Source of the DNA: Acidobacteriota bacterium
GTDB taxonomy: Bacteria; Acidobacteriota; Terriglobia; Acidiferrales; UBA7541
Assembly: GCA_016201285.1 (NCBI GenBank)
Contig: JACQDE010000010.1
Location: forward strand, 1 to 50,496
Direction of reading: 5' to 3'
Length of the DNA stretch: 50,496 nt
The position numbers and the translations under genes are program-made. The notes beneath the pieces are model-generated. The model was not told where the DNA came from. It ran no database searches and worked only from the letters and a program-made list of their open reading frames with translations. The number at the start of each line of letters is the position of its first letter. The first letter of the stretch is position 1. Positions 16,091 through 25,390 of this stretch are shown here, one piece after another.

Positions 16091-16180
16091 TGCTTGCAAG
16101 CAAGCATGTAAAGTACTGATTTCATCTAGTACTACACTTTTCTATTGACGAATGCTTGCTAGGAGAGTACCTTGCAAGCA
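16091..16180 (+). promoter_or_regulatory. candidate operator-promoter of the P63C gene
   Basis: Palindrome TGCTTGCAAGCA at 16091, the half-site TGCTTGC at 16153, and CTTGCAAGCA at 16171, with two AGTACT palindromes at 16112 and 16128. A possible -35 TTGACG (16145-16150) lies among them. The repeated GCTTGCAAGC core suggests a dimeric repressor site. Confidence 0.45.
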
Positions 16181-16189
16181 GGAGGAGTT

Positions 16190-17212
16190 ATGGTAGACGA
16201 AAGCATTGCCGCAAAAGGCGGACGAGCACGGGCTAGGGCACTTGAACCCGAAAAACGGGCCGAAATAGCGCGAGAAGCTGCATTGGCCCGATGGGGAAGT
16301 GCAATTCCCAAGGCAACACATGAAGGCGAGTTAATCATCGCGGGAACATCAATCAAATGCGCCGTCCTAGAAACCGGGAAGAGAATGCTGACGCAAGAGA
16401 CATTCCTGAAATCAATCGGACGTTCCCCTAGGGCTAAGGGCGGAACTGGTAGCAGCTTAAGGCTAGTCGACGGACTCCCCCCTTTTTTGGCTGCAAATAA
16501 CATTAAGTCCTTTATTTCTGATGAATTAGCGCAGTCGACTACTCCCATACTCTTTCGTTCGGTGAAGGGTGGCAGGGGCTTTGGGTATGACGCGATGCTG
16601 TTGCCTATGGTTTGTGAGGTTTACCTGAAAGCCAGAGATGCGAAGGCGCTCTTACCGGGGCAGGAACATATCGCGAGCACTTGTGATCTGTTGATGCGTG
16701 GACTGGCGCGAGTGGGAATCATCGCCCTCGTAGATGAGGCGACTGGCTATCAAGATGAACGCGCCAAGCATGAACTGAGTCGAATCCTAGAGGCGTATAT
16801 CGTGGAAGAATTGAGACCCTGGATTAAGACTTTCCCCGATGAGTTCTTTCGCCAGATTTACCGTCTGCAAAAATGGGAGTATAAGCCCGGCCACGCGAAG
16901 CGAACTCCCTATGTGGGAAAGCTAATCAACAAGTACGTCTATGAGCCGCTGCCCCCCGGAGTCTTAGAAGAACTAAGAAATCGAAATCCAATAACGCTCA
17001 AAGGTTACAGGAGACACAAGCATTTTCAATTCTTAACCGCTGATACTGGCCATCCGCACCTAGACAGGCAGCTCGCCGCGGTTACCACTATCATGCGGAT
17101 TTCAGATGACAAGGATGAGTTTGAGGAGAACTTCGCCAAGGCCTTTGCGAAGACTTATCAGCACCGTCTACCGCTGGTAGTCGAAGTAGACGCTAAGAGG
17201 CAAAAGAAGTGA
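16190..17212 (+). CDS. P63C-domain protein (phage-associated, unknown function)
   Basis: 340 residues from an ATG three bases after GGAGGAG. The N terminus has a basic Ala/Arg-rich helix (AAKGGRARARALEPEKRAEIAREAALARWG) typical of this group, perhaps nucleic-acid binding. A variable middle follows. The P63C region is at about residues 190-300 (ERAKHELSRILEAYIVEELRPW, FPDEFFRQIYRLQKW, KRTPYVGKLINKYVYEPLPPG). The family occurs in prophages and mobile islands. It forms part of an AT-richer accessory patch with the Panacea pair and the IS. Function is not known. Confidence 0.8.
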   Translation: MVDESIAAKGGRARARALEPEKRAEIAREAALARWGSAIPKATHEGELIIAGTSIKCAVLETGKRMLTQETFLKSIGRSPRAKGGTGSSLRLVDGLPPFLAANNIKSFISDELAQSTTPILFRSVKGGRGFGYDAMLLPMVCEVYLKARDAKALLPGQEHIASTCDLLMRGLARVGIIALVDEATGYQDERAKHELSRILEAYIVEELRPWIKTFPDEFFRQIYRLQKWEYKPGHAKRTPYVGKLINKYVYEPLPPGVLEELRNRNPITLKGYRRHKHFQFLTADTGHPHLDRQLAAVTTIMRISDDKDEFEENFAKAFAKTYQHRLPLVVEVDAKRQKK

Positions 17213-17409
17213 CCTATTGGCGGTCCACTCTGGCTAGGCCGCCACCAGCCCTCAAGAGCAAATGACACCACTACCCTTCCGGCTCTTCCCTCGACTTCGC
17301 CTGCGGTCAGTGGTAGCCTTTTCTAATCGTCAGGAGGCGCCGGCCTCGCAGGGCGTGCGTAGAGGCGCGTCTTCAAACCGCTCTCGCCGGCTTGCTTCAG
17401 GCTCGTACC

Positions 17410-20256
17410 ATGGCAACCCCGGGAACACAGCTCGACCACATCGTTGTTCAGGAGCAGGTCTCCCGCATCGTCGTCGACCTCCTGGTTGAGCTCGGCAGCC
17501 ATCGCCTGCCCGAGGAGGTCAAGCCCGGGGCGCACCTCGAGCGCGATCTCGGCCTGGGGAGCCTGGAGCGTGTGGAGCTCGTGCTCCGCATCGCCACCGC
17601 CTTCCACATCACGCTCTCCGACCGCGTCGCCGCCGAAGCCGAGACGCTGGGGGATCTCCTCAACGCCGTCACTTCCTGCGACGCCTCTGCCCCGGAAGCC
17701 TTCTCCGCCGCCGCGCGCGCCCCGATGCCCGCCGCTCCGGCCACTGCGCTCAAGGAGCGCCTGCTCGACCGCGCCGAGACGCTCACCGAAGTTTGCCTCC
17801 ACCGCGGCCGCTCCGACGCCCACCGCCAGCATCTGTTCCTCCGCGAGGACGACGGCGCCACCCGCGCCATCACCTTCGGCGAGCTGTTCCAGCGCTCCAG
17901 CTCCATCGCCCGCGGCCTGCGCACGCGGGGTCTCGAGCCCGGCGAGGCCGTCGCGCTCATGCTGCCCACTTCCGCCGATTTCTTCTCCAGTTTCTTCGGC
18001 GTGATCCTCGCCGGCGGCGTGGCCGTGCCCATCTATCCGCCCATGCGCGCTGACCGCATCGAGGAATACGCCGCGCGCCAGGCCGCCATTCTGCGCAGCG
18101 CCCAGGCGAAGTTCCTGATCTCTTTCCGCCAGGCCGAAGCGGTGGCGCGCATGTTGCAGCCGCACGTCCCCACGCTCAAGGGCGTGCTCAGCGCCGCGAA
18201 GCTGGCCGAAACGTCCGACGGTTCCGCCTCGTTCGAGGCGCATCACGCCCGGCCCAGCGATCTCGCCTTCCTTCAGTACACCTCCGGCAGCACTGGCGAG
18301 CCCAAGGGCGTCATGCTCACCCACGCGAACTTGCTCGCCAACATCCGCGCCATCGTGGACGCTCTCGAAATCGACACGTCCGATGTCGCCGTGAGCTGGC
18401 TCCCGCTCTATCACGACATGGGCCTCATCGGCTCCTGGCTGCTGCCGTTCTCGATGGGCCTTCCGCTCGCTGTGATGTCGCCGCTCGCGTTCCTCACGCG
18501 GCCGGAGCGCTGGCTCTGGGCCGTGCATCAGCACCGCGCCACCATCGCCGCTGCCCCGAATTTCGCCTTCGAGCTTTGCGTCCGCAAAATCGCCGACCGC
18601 GATATCGAGGGCCTCGACCTCAGCTCCTGGCGCTGCCTGCTGAATGGCGCCGAGCCCGTCCACCCGCGCACGCTCGACCGTTTCGTCGAGCGCTTCGCCC
18701 GCTGCGGCTTCCGCCCCGAAGCGCTCATGCCCGTGTACGGCCTCGCCGAGGCCACGCTCGCCGCCACCGTTCCTCCGCTTGGCCGCGGCCCCGCCGTGGA
18801 CCGCATTGACCGGAAACTCTTCGAGTGCGAAGGCCGCGCCGTTCCCGCTGCGCCCGATGACGATACCCCTCTCGAGTTCGTCTCCGTCGGCCGCGCCGTC
18901 CCGCGTCATGAAATCCGCCTCGCGGACGCCGACGGCAACGACGTGCCCGACCGCGTGGAAGGCTCTCTCTGGTTTCGCGGCCCTTCCGCCACCCGCGGCT
19001 ATTTCCGCAATCCCGAAGCCACCCGCGAAATCCAGAAGGGCGACGGCTGGGTGGACACCGGCGACCGCGCCTATCGCGCCGCCGGCGAGTTCTACATCAC
19101 CGGCCGCGTCAAGGACATCATCATCAAGGCCGGCCGCAATATTGTTCCCCACGAAGTCGAAGAGGTCGCCGGCGGTGTCGAAGGCATTCGTCGCGGCTGC
19201 GTCGCCGCCTTCGGCGTCGCCGACGAACAGGCCGGCACCGAGCGCCTCATCATCGTTGCCGAGACGCGCGAGTCCCGGATCATCGGCACGCCCGCCAGCG
19301 CCGCCATCGAGGCCCGGCTCACCCAGGACGTCGCCGGCGCCATTGGCATGCCTCCCGACGTCGTTGAGCTCGTCCCCGCCGGCGCCATCCCCAAGACTTC
19401 CAGCGGCAAGCTCCGCCACAGCGAGACCCGCCGTCTCTTCCTGGAAGGAAAGCTCGGCGCCGGACATCCGCCCGCATGGTTACAGGTCGCGCGTCTGGCC
19501 GCTCGTGGCGGCGTGCGCGCCGCGCGCAGCACGCTGCGCCGCGTCTTGGAATTTTTCTACGGAATTTATTCCGTCTTCGCCTTCGCCGTGTTCATCCTGC
19601 CCACCTGGCTCGGCGCCTATTTCGCGCCGTCACGCGAATCCGCCTGCCGCATCACGCAGATCGGCTCGCGCATTTTTTTCCGCCTGATGGGCATTCCCAT
19701 CACCATCCACGGCCGCGAGTACATGGAAAAAGATCTGCCCTGCGTCTTTGTCAGCAACCACACCAGCTTTTTCGACATTGTGCTTTTTCTGGCCATCTGC
19801 AAGATCCCTTATCGTTTCGTCTCCAAGATCGAAGTTCTCTCCTGGCCGTTTATCGGCACCTTCCTCCGTGTCCGCGATGACTTCCGCTTCACCCGCGAGG
19901 ACCGCAATCAGCGCCTCGCACAGGCCACCGCCTTGGAAACTTCTCTCCGCGAAGGTGTCTCGCTCCTCATCTTTCCCGAAGGCACGTTCACGCCCCGCGA
20001 CGGCGTTCGTCCCTTTCAGCTCGGCGCCTTCAAGGCCGCCGTCGCCACCGGCCGTCCCGTTTGCCCCATCGCTCTCCGCGGCGTCCGCAACATCTACCGC
20101 GACGAAACCCTCCTCCCCCGGCCCGGGAGCGTCACCGTCACCATTCTTCCGTCCCTTTATCCCAACCCCGGCGTCCCCGAGTTCCAGGAAATCGTCCGCC
20201 TCCGCGACACCGCCCGCGCCGCCATCGCCCAGCACTGCGGTGAACACCTCCTCTAA
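17410..20256 (+). CDS. ACP-FAAL-PlsC trifunctional acyl-activating and acyltransferase fusion
   Basis: 948 residues. Residues 1-95: acyl carrier domain with phosphopantetheine serine 51 in DLGLGSLERVEL. About 110-690: fatty acyl-AMP ligase with YTSGSTGEPKG (290-300), SWLPLYHDMGLIGSWLLP, VDTGDRAYRA, KDIIIKAGRNIVPHE and the catalytic lysine in PKTSSGKLRH. About 720-945: a membrane-associated segment (FYGIYSVFAFAVFILPTWLG) and PlsC acyltransferase with NHTSFFD (His784, Asp789) and FPEGT (855-859). Inferred cycle: ATP activates a free fatty acid, the acyl group is loaded onto the fused carrier, and PlsC moves it to a lysolipid or other hydroxyl. Comparable to Aas, but with its own carrier domain. 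Complete and intact. Confidence 0.9.
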   Translation: MATPGTQLDHIVVQEQVSRIVVDLLVELGSHRLPEEVKPGAHLERDLGLGSLERVELVLRIATAFHITLSDRVAAEAETLGDLLNAVTSCDASAPEAFSAAARAPMPAAPATALKERLLDRAETLTEVCLHRGRSDAHRQHLFLREDDGATRAITFGELFQRSSSIARGLRTRGLEPGEAVALMLPTSADFFSSFFGVILAGGVAVPIYPPMRADRIEEYAARQAAILRSAQAKFLISFRQAEAVARMLQPHVPTLKGVLSAAKLAETSDGSASFEAHHARPSDLAFLQYTSGSTGEPKGVMLTHANLLANIRAIVDALEIDTSDVAVSWLPLYHDMGLIGSWLLPFSMGLPLAVMSPLAFLTRPERWLWAVHQHRATIAAAPNFAFELCVRKIADRDIEGLDLSSWRCLLNGAEPVHPRTLDRFVERFARCGFRPEALMPVYGLAEATLAATVPPLGRGPAVDRIDRKLFECEGRAVPAAPDDDTPLEFVSVGRAVPRHEIRLADADGNDVPDRVEGSLWFRGPSATRGYFRNPEATREIQKGDGWVDTGDRAYRAAGEFYITGRVKDIIIKAGRNIVPHEVEEVAGGVEGIRRGCVAAFGVADEQAGTERLIIVAETRESRIIGTPASAAIEARLTQDVAGAIGMPPDVVELVPAGAIPKTSSGKLRHSETRRLFLEGKLGAGHPPAWLQVARLAARGGVRAARSTLRRVLEFFYGIYSVFAFAVFILPTWLGAYFAPSRESACRITQIGSRIFFRLMGIPITIHGREYMEKDLPCVFVSNHTSFFDIVLFLAICKIPYRFVSKIEVLSWPFIGTFLRVRDDFRFTREDRNQRLAQATALETSLREGVSLLIFPEGTFTPRDGVRPFQLGAFKAAVATGRPVCPIALRGVRNIYRDETLLPRPGSVTVTILPSLYPNPGVPEFQEIVRLRDTARAAIAQHCGEHLL

Positions 20257-20371
20257 AATTTTCATTCTGAATTTATTTTTTCTTTCCCGAAATCCCGATT
20301 CTGAATCTACGATTGTTTTTCCTTTTCCTCGCTGTCGTTCTTCAACCCTTTCAACTTTCAAACCTTCTAAC

Positions 20372-21154
20372 TTATCTTTTCAGCGTAAACACCACCGTAA
20401 TCACCGTCTCCACCTCCACCGGCTCCCCGTGCAGCAGCGTCGGCTGGTAACGCCATTGTGCGATCGCCTCCCGAGCGGCGGTGACGAAAAGGACATGCCC
20501 GCTCAACACCTCGAGCGACTGAATCGTGCCGTCTCGCGAGATCACCGCTCGCAACACCACCTTGCCCTCGATGCCTGTACTTCGCGGCAGCGGCGGATAC
20601 ATCGGATCGACGCGATGCACCAACCGCGCCTCTTGCACGGTTGGCAGCACAAGAACCGGGCCCTTCGGTTTCGGCGCCGACGACTCGGGCGGCTTCGGGG
20701 GCGCGGGGGGCCTTGCGTTCGGATCAAACAGGTCAATGAGTCCGTCCGGATCTCCCTTGCCCCCGCGCTCGCCGCCCGGCTCGGCCTGTGCCGCGAAAAC
20801 TTCCGGCGGATCTTTCACTTCCGCCACCGTTGGCGGAATCCGGTCCGGCTGGACGAGCACTGGATTCTTGGTGATCGGCAGCCTCTTTTTTCCTTGCGGT
20901 GGCTTCTCGCTCTTCGGCCTGCTCGCACCCCGCGGCGTGCCCCGGTACGGCGGCCTCGGGCAGAAGACAAAAGAGATGGTGTTCGGTAATTTCTCCATCG
21001 CTCCCAGCAGCGGCGCCAGCACCAGCAATCCCACCAGCAGCACTTGCAGCACGATCGCAATGATCAGCGCGCGCCGTTTCGCTTGTCGCGCGCGCGCAAT
21101 CGCTGCTGGATCGCTCTCCACCAGGCATCCCTTCAAAATATTTTCCCCGCTCAT
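20372..21154 (-). CDS. TonB-family energy transducer
   Basis: 260 residues from an ATG with GGAGG upstream. A cytoplasmic N terminus, one membrane helix (ALIIAIVLQVLLVGLLVLAP, about residues 30-50), a Pro/Lys-rich periplasmic linker, and a C-terminal TonB domain (GKVVLRAVISRDGTIQSLEV, AREAIAQWRYQPTLLHGEPV, ETVITVVF). It couples the inner-membrane proton gradient to outer-membrane receptors together with ExbB/ExbD, which are not in the window. The intergenic CT-rich repeats after the stop contain no clear terminator. Confidence 0.88.
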   Translation of the reverse strand: MSGENILKGCLVESDPAAIARARQAKRRALIIAIVLQVLLVGLLVLAPLLGAMEKLPNTISFVFCPRPPYRGTPRGASRPKSEKPPQGKKRLPITKNPVLVQPDRIPPTVAEVKDPPEVFAAQAEPGGERGGKGDPDGLIDLFDPNARPPAPPKPPESSAPKPKGPVLVLPTVQEARLVHRVDPMYPPLPRSTGIEGKVVLRAVISRDGTIQSLEVLSGHVLFVTAAREAIAQWRYQPTLLHGEPVEVETVITVVFTLKR

Positions 21155-21347
21155 CCTCGCCCCTCCTGTTTCTCTCACTGTTTCTCTTTCCTTTTCTCTG
21201 CGCTCCTCCGCGCCCTCTGTGCCTCTGCGTTAATGTCTTGTCTTTGCTTTTCCCGATTTTCGATTTTCGAGTCTCGTCTTTCTCGCCTCGAGCCACTTCA
21301 TTCCCTGCGCACACACCTCCACCTCAACTCATTCGCGTGCGTTTTTC

Positions 21348-21373
21348 GTAGGGGCGGGCCTGTGTGCCCGCCC
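21348..21373. repeat. GTAG-tagged hairpin upstream of the TonB gene
   Basis: GTAG then GGGCGGGC-CTGTGT-GCCCGCCC. Confidence 0.65.
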
Positions 21374-21379
21374 GGTTGG

Positions 21380-21688
21380 CTACCAGCTGAAAAATTTGCG
21401 GCGGCGTCGGTGGCCGTGTTCGCCTTCCAGAGGATCAACCTCCGCGCCGCCGCCGGTTGGGTTCTGAGGGTTGCGCAGCCTCACTTTGTTGGACACCGCT
21501 TCTCCTCCGAAGTTCCTTCCGCCGCTTTGATGCTTTTTTTCTGCGGGCGAAGCTTTCGTAGCGCCGGCGCTTGTCCCGCCTGCCCTGAGCAGAACCACCG
21601 GGAGCGCAACCAAGAGAAGGAAAACCGAACCATCTTGCTGGCTCCGTTTGTCGCGCGAGGTTCCTGCGCTGAACCCGCCCCAGCGCAC
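21380..21688 (-). CDS. doubtful small secreted protein
   Basis: 102 residues from a GTG without a good ribosome site. A hydrophobic stretch (VFLLLVALPVVLLRAGG) in the first third could be a signal segment; the remainder is hydrophilic, rich in Gly, Asn and Arg, and ends RRRRKFFSW. Codon usage is not obviously coding. Listed because the gap is otherwise empty; it may be spurious. Confidence 0.3.
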   Translation of the reverse strand: MRWGGFSAGTSRDKRSQQDGSVFLLLVALPVVLLRAGGTSAGATKASPAEKKHQSGGRNFGGEAVSNKVRLRNPQNPTGGGAEVDPLEGEHGHRRRRKFFSW

Positions 21689-21900
21689 GGCGAAGAATCT
21701 CTCTCTGAAAGCTGTAATTTGAAATCCTGGCTGTCCTTTCTGCCCTGCCGCTCTGCCCTTCGCCCCCCCCTTAACACATTAACTTGTTTACTTTCTTTAG
21801 TTTAAAATCTCTCCAAAAATATAGACTTTCCCGCAACCTTGTGCCCGCCTCGCGCATCAGATATCCCGGATAGATTCTCTGGTTAGGGGTAACTGTCTTC

Positions 21901-22215
21901 ATGTCGCACCGTTCCACAGAAACCGTCGGCGTGCGCTACACCGGCTGGGCCGCGCTCGACCGCGATCCGCAGGACGATCGCCTCGAGTACACCTGCCCGC
22001 ACTGCGGCACTTCCGGCAACAAGGCCGCGCGGCGTGCTCGCGCCGACTATCGCTTCACTGATGGCTTCATTCAGGACTTGCAGGGGGAGATGTCTTCCTG
22101 CCGCAACTGCCGCCGTCCGCTTCGCGTCGTGCCCGTGGTCCTCGTTCACGACAAGGACGAAAAGCGCCGCTTCGAAGCCGTCTTCTCGGCCGAGTTGTCC
22201 GCTTCGCGGAATTAG
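21901..22215 (+). CDS. small zinc-ribbon-like protein
   Basis: 104 residues with two cysteine pairs, CPHC (about residue 32) and CRNC (about residue 67), separated by about 32 residues, a plausible zinc ribbon. CRNCRRPLRVVP resembles CSNCGAPLRNVP in the small protein at 30367. No catalytic motif. It stands alone between minus-strand neighbours. Perhaps a nucleic-acid- or protein-binding adaptor. Confidence 0.65.
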   Translation: MSHRSTETVGVRYTGWAALDRDPQDDRLEYTCPHCGTSGNKAARRARADYRFTDGFIQDLQGEMSSCRNCRRPLRVVPVVLVHDKDEKRRFEAVFSAELSASRN

Positions 22216-22284
22216 TCCGGCGCCACAACTCCGGCCCGCGCCGCGCCCCGCTTTATTCCTCGCGTGCGCCCGCCGTTCTTAATC

Positions 22285-22332
22285 TGTCATCCTGAGTCCC
22301 GATGGTTTGTATCTGGACGAAGGATCTCTCTT
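22285..22332 (+). repeat. dispersed element TGTCATCCTGAG...GGATCTCTCTT, 48-bp form
   Basis: Middle part TCCCGATGGTTTGTATCTGG; nearly the same middle as the copy at 4375. Lies between convergent genes. Confidence 0.75.
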
Positions 22333-22457
22333 TTCAGATTTTCTGTTTTGGCTTGTCTTGCAGGTAGGTCGCCTCTGGGCCGATTTCTCTATCTGAGTTG
22401 CCCGGCGTTCATCGGCGGTTCAACTGGGTTTTCCTTCTCACCACTCGCTACTTCCTC

Positions 22458-23633
22458 TCACTCGTGCTCGTGCGTGCCTTGCAAAATCGGCAGTGGCTGC
22501 GTATCCAACGTTACATTTTCCGGCAAAATTTTCAGCAGTTCGTCCGCGCCGAGCGGCGCCGGCGACTGCCACACTTTCGCGCCGAGCATCGCTTTCGCCA
22601 GTTGTGCTGGCTGGTAGGTGATGCTCGACCACAAAAACACCTCCGTTGTGCACCAGCACTCCTTCGCCGCGATGTGCCGGCGTAGCTCCTGCGCTTCCGG
22701 CGAAAACCAGAGCTTGCGGAACGTTTGCTCCCGCAGATTCCCCAGCGGCTTGTGCATCTCGCACACGCTCACGTCGCCGTTCGCATACACCACCGCGCTG
22801 ATCACACCCGCTTTGCACGGCACCACTTGCTTCTTTTCTTCAAGCGTCCGCAGCTTGGCCCACTGCAGCATCGGCTCCACCATCGACCCGTACCGCTCCG
22901 CCTCCCGCGGCGCCCACAGCCGCCGGATGTAGTCATAGAGTTTTCCGTACTCGCCCAGGTCCGGCGTCAGCAGCGACGGGTCTTTGCGGTCCCCGCGGAT
23001 GATCGCCAGGTTGTGGTGGTCCATCGCCGGGCAGCGCTCGTAGAGGTACGTCGTAAGCTGCTTGATCTGGTCGATGTTCTGGTTCGTCGCCGTGGAGATG
23101 GAATGGATGCGCAGCCGCGGCTCCCGTTTCTGCAATTCCACCAGCCGGTCGTAGGTCTCGATCAGCTTCTTGAACGAATTCTGCGCCCCGCGGAATTTGT
23201 CGTGGTACTCCGGCATGCCGTCAATCGAGAGTTCGCACACGAAATACCGCAGGCTGTTCTCCTCAAAAATCGACTCCAGCGCCGCGATGGTCTTGTCCGT
23301 GTACCAGCCGTTCGTCGGCACGTAGATTTCTTTCACGCCGTTGTTGGTGATGAAGAACCGGCAGATCTCCGCGAACTCTTTCCGCAGGAACGGCTCCCCG
23401 CCCGACAGGTTGAGGTTCTCGAACGGCCCTAGGTCCCGCGCCAGCGCCTTGATCTCGTCCAGCGACAGGTCGTTCCGCTGATTCAGGTTCCGCCAGTAGA
23501 AGCAGTGGTCGCACTTCAGGTTGCAGATCGAGTTGATGAACAGGATCAGGAACGGCGGCGTCTCGAGCTGCCCCAGCCCGGACGCTTTCCACGTCAGCCG
23601 CGCATGCCGCGCGATTCGTTCCGCCAGATTCAT
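22458..23633 (-). CDS. radical SAM / SPASM-domain protein
   Basis: 391 residues. [10 protein letters not shown] (about residues 37-46) binds the [4Fe-4S] cluster that cleaves S-adenosylmethionine; [12 protein letters not shown] and an IYVPTNGWY strand are typical of the barrel. The C-terminal SPASM region has [20 protein letters not shown] and AKECWCTTE for auxiliary clusters. SPASM enzymes modify peptides or other substrates; none can be specified. The downstream position after a methyltransferase and glycosyltransferases suggests a role in envelope or glycan modification. Confidence 0.9.
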   Translation of the reverse strand: MNLAERIARHARLTWKASGLGQLETPPFLILFINSICNLKCDHCFYWRNLNQRNDLSLDEIKALARDLGPFENLNLSGGEPFLRKEFAEICRFFITNNGVKEIYVPTNGWYTDKTIAALESIFEENSLRYFVCELSIDGMPEYHDKFRGAQNSFKKLIETYDRLVELQKREPRLRIHSISTATNQNIDQIKQLTTYLYERCPAMDHHNLAIIRGDRKDPSLLTPDLGEYGKLYDYIRRLWAPREAERYGSMVEPMLQWAKLRTLEEKKQVVPCKAGVISAVVYANGDVSVCEMHKPLGNLREQTFRKLWFSPEAQELRRHIAAKECWCTTEVFLWSSITYQPAQLAKAMLGAKVWQSPAPLGADELLKILPENVTLDTQPLPILQGTHEHE

Positions 23634-23670
23634 GCCTGCTTTTCCTGTTCCTCTCCCACTGGTTGTCCGC

Positions 23671-23718
23671 TGTCATCCTGAGAGTCGATGTTTTCCATCG
23701 GCTCGAAGGATCTCTCTT
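23671..23718 (+). repeat. dispersed element TGTCATCCTGAG...GGATCTCTCTT with hairpin core
   Basis: Middle GAGTCGATGTTTTCCATCGGCTC can fold on itself. Upstream of the radical SAM gene, opposite to its direction. Confidence 0.7.
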
Positions 23719-24053
23719 CACTCTCTCACTCTGCTACTCTGCCACTCTTCAACTTTCTAACCTTCCAACTTTCAACCTTTCCAATGGTTTTTATGCGCCC
23801 TGCACCCAACACCCTTAACTCTTCCTCTTCCCCTGTGCAAATGTCCGACACTCATCCTTGTGCGCGATGCCTATGAAGCTGCAATTGCTGCTCCAAATAC
23901 TCTAGGCCCGAACCTCCTGAAAACACAAGCGCAATGCCCCCTTCACGTCCCTCGCCGGTTACCCTCCCCGTTCACATCGCTCTTCCTTTTCCACATTCCT
24001 GCAACCCTTTTCCACACCCCTGTACGGTCGTCCTTCAGGCCGCCCTCTCATCT

Positions 24054-24110
24054 TGTCATCCTGAACGGAGTCCCGATTGCTCCCATCGGGACGCAGCGAA
24101 GAATCTCTCT
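24054..24110 (+). repeat. dispersed element, variant with TCCCGAT/ATCGGGA hairpin core
   Basis: TGTCATCCTGAA, then TCCCGATTGCTCCCATCGGGA (a 7-bp stem), then CGCAGCGAAGAATCTCTCT. Shows that the flanks are kept while the middle is exchanged. Confidence 0.7.
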
Positions 24111-24142
24111 GCCTCTCTGCCACTCTTCAACCTTTGAACTCT

Positions 24143-24180
24143 TTATCCGTGTCTATCTGTGTTCATCGGCGGTTTCATTC
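24143..24180. repeat. ATCGGCGGTTTC repeat forming the end of the methyltransferase gene
   Basis: Plus-strand GTGTTCATCGGCGGTTTCAT. On the minus strand it encodes KPPMNTDRHG and ends in TAA. Confidence 0.75.
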
Positions 24181-25168
24181 CGACCGCCTGAAACACCGGC
24201 CCGAACAGCGTCATCAACTGCCGCGCCACCGGTAATCTCAAAAACAAATGATAGAGCGCCACCACCGCCCTCATTGTCCCGGAGAACAGCGCGCTCTGTT
24301 CCTTCGGAAACGTCGGCAGGTAAATCTTTACGTCCGCAAACCCCGCCTCGCGCAGCAGTTTTCCGAGCGCCCTTTTGCTCAACAGGCGCCGGAACGGCGC
24401 GAGTCCTCCCTGCCGCAGCATGATTGCGTTGGTCCACTTCTGCGGCAGCCACGTTCCCGCCAGGATTTTCGTCTGCGGGTCCGGCCCCAGCGAAAACCGG
24501 TTTGGCGTAGCGATGAAGATCCGCCCGCCCGGCACGAGCACCCGCTGCGCCTCCTCGAGCGCGCGCCGCTGGTCCGCCAGCAGCTCGAGCGTCGAGTCGC
24601 TCACCACGCGGTCGAACTGCTCTTCGCGGAACGGCAGCGCCTCCGCGCACGCGCACACCAGCGGCAGGTCGAGCCCGGCGTCCGCCAGACGCCGCTTGCC
24701 CACCACCAGCCACCGCAGCGCGATGTCCACGCCCGCTCGCACCGGATAGTTTTCCGCCGCCGCCAGCAGCGGCGCCGTCCCGCACCCGATCTCGAGCAAC
24801 CGCCCGCCCGCCGCGCTGTTTCCCGCTGCCTCCCAGGACTTGAGCCACGCCCGCGTCCGCGCCACGCCCGCCAGCAGCCCGCGCGTGTACGCCCGCTTGT
24901 GATGCGGCGGCACCACCGTGCTCAGGCTGAAGTAGTAGTCCACCATCCCTTCGAAATTCACTTCCCCGAATTTCTGCTCAAGTTTCCGCACCCGCTCATA
25001 GTCCTCTTCGAGCGTCAGGTACGTGTCGGTGAATGTCCGCAGGTCCGGAATGCCCGCCAGGATCGGAAACTTCCGCGCGCACCCGCGGCACGCGAACTGA
25101 TTTTCAGCCGCGCGCTCCAGTTCTCCCCGGCAGTGCGGGCAGCACAATTCCACGCCCTTGAAATTCAT
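24143..25168 (-). CDS. SAM-dependent methyltransferase with N-terminal zinc-binding segment
   Basis: 341 residues. The N-terminal Trm112-like motif has CPHCRGEL and CRGCARKFPILAGIPDL. The class I methyltransferase core (about 120-250) has GGRLLEIGCGTAPLL (motif I), ADAGLDLPLVCACAEALPF, FDRVVSDSTLELLADQ, and the post-motif LVPGGRIFIATPN. It probably methylates a lipid or glycan intermediate given the adjacent glycosyltransferases. The last residues (MKPPMNTDRHG) are translated from a dispersed repeat rather than from the family fold. Confidence 0.85.
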   Translation of the reverse strand: MNFKGVELCCPHCRGELERAAENQFACRGCARKFPILAGIPDLRTFTDTYLTLEEDYERVRKLEQKFGEVNFEGMVDYYFSLSTVVPPHHKRAYTRGLLAGVARTRAWLKSWEAAGNSAAGGRLLEIGCGTAPLLAAAENYPVRAGVDIALRWLVVGKRRLADAGLDLPLVCACAEALPFREEQFDRVVSDSTLELLADQRRALEEAQRVLVPGGRIFIATPNRFSLGPDPQTKILAGTWLPQKWTNAIMLRQGGLAPFRRLLSKRALGKLLREAGFADVKIYLPTFPKEQSALFSGTMRAVVALYHLFLRLPVARQLMTLFGPVFQAVGMKPPMNTDRHG

Positions 25169-25352
25169 CCCCGCCTCACCTGCATCCGCCTGCCCTCCAA
25201 TGCGCTCGTTTCATTGCCCCGCCTCCGTTCTCCCTCTCCGCTCTCCAATGCTTTAATCTGTTCACTCTCTAACTTTTCCTGTGGTTCCGATTTGTTTTCT
25301 CTGCGTGCTCTGTGCCTCTCTGCGTCCTCTGCGTTAATGTTTTGGTTCTTCG

Positions 25353-25390
25353 TCCATCTGCATTCATCGGTGTTCCTCGGCGGTTTCGAT
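25353..25390. repeat. ATCGGCGGTTTC repeat, partly duplicated, forming the end of the GT2 gene
   Basis: ATTCATCGGTGTTCCTCGGC then GGTTTCGAT. It carries an extra ten bases relative to the other copies and supplies the TGA stop of the gene at 25364. Confidence 0.7.

Larger units (their letters stand above)
21155..21900. other. repeat-rich gap upstream of the TonB gene
   Basis: About 750 bases. Contains CTCTGCGTTAATG-type tracts near 21199-21240, a GTAG-tagged hairpin at 21348-21373 (GGGCGGGC / GCCCGCCC), and one doubtful minus-strand reading frame listed separately. No RNA gene seen. Confidence 0.5.
23634..24142. other. gap with several dispersed repeats
   Basis: About 510 bases between two minus-strand genes. 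Holds the dispersed elements at 23671-23718 and 24054-24110 and CT-rich 'CTCTGCCACTCTTCAAC' tracts. No convincing gene or RNA. Confidence 0.5.

Noticed and set aside
17323..19467. 714-codon minus-strand frame opposite the ACP-FAAL-PlsC gene
   Set aside because: Antisense shadow; no family motif, while the plus strand has three intact catalytic domains.
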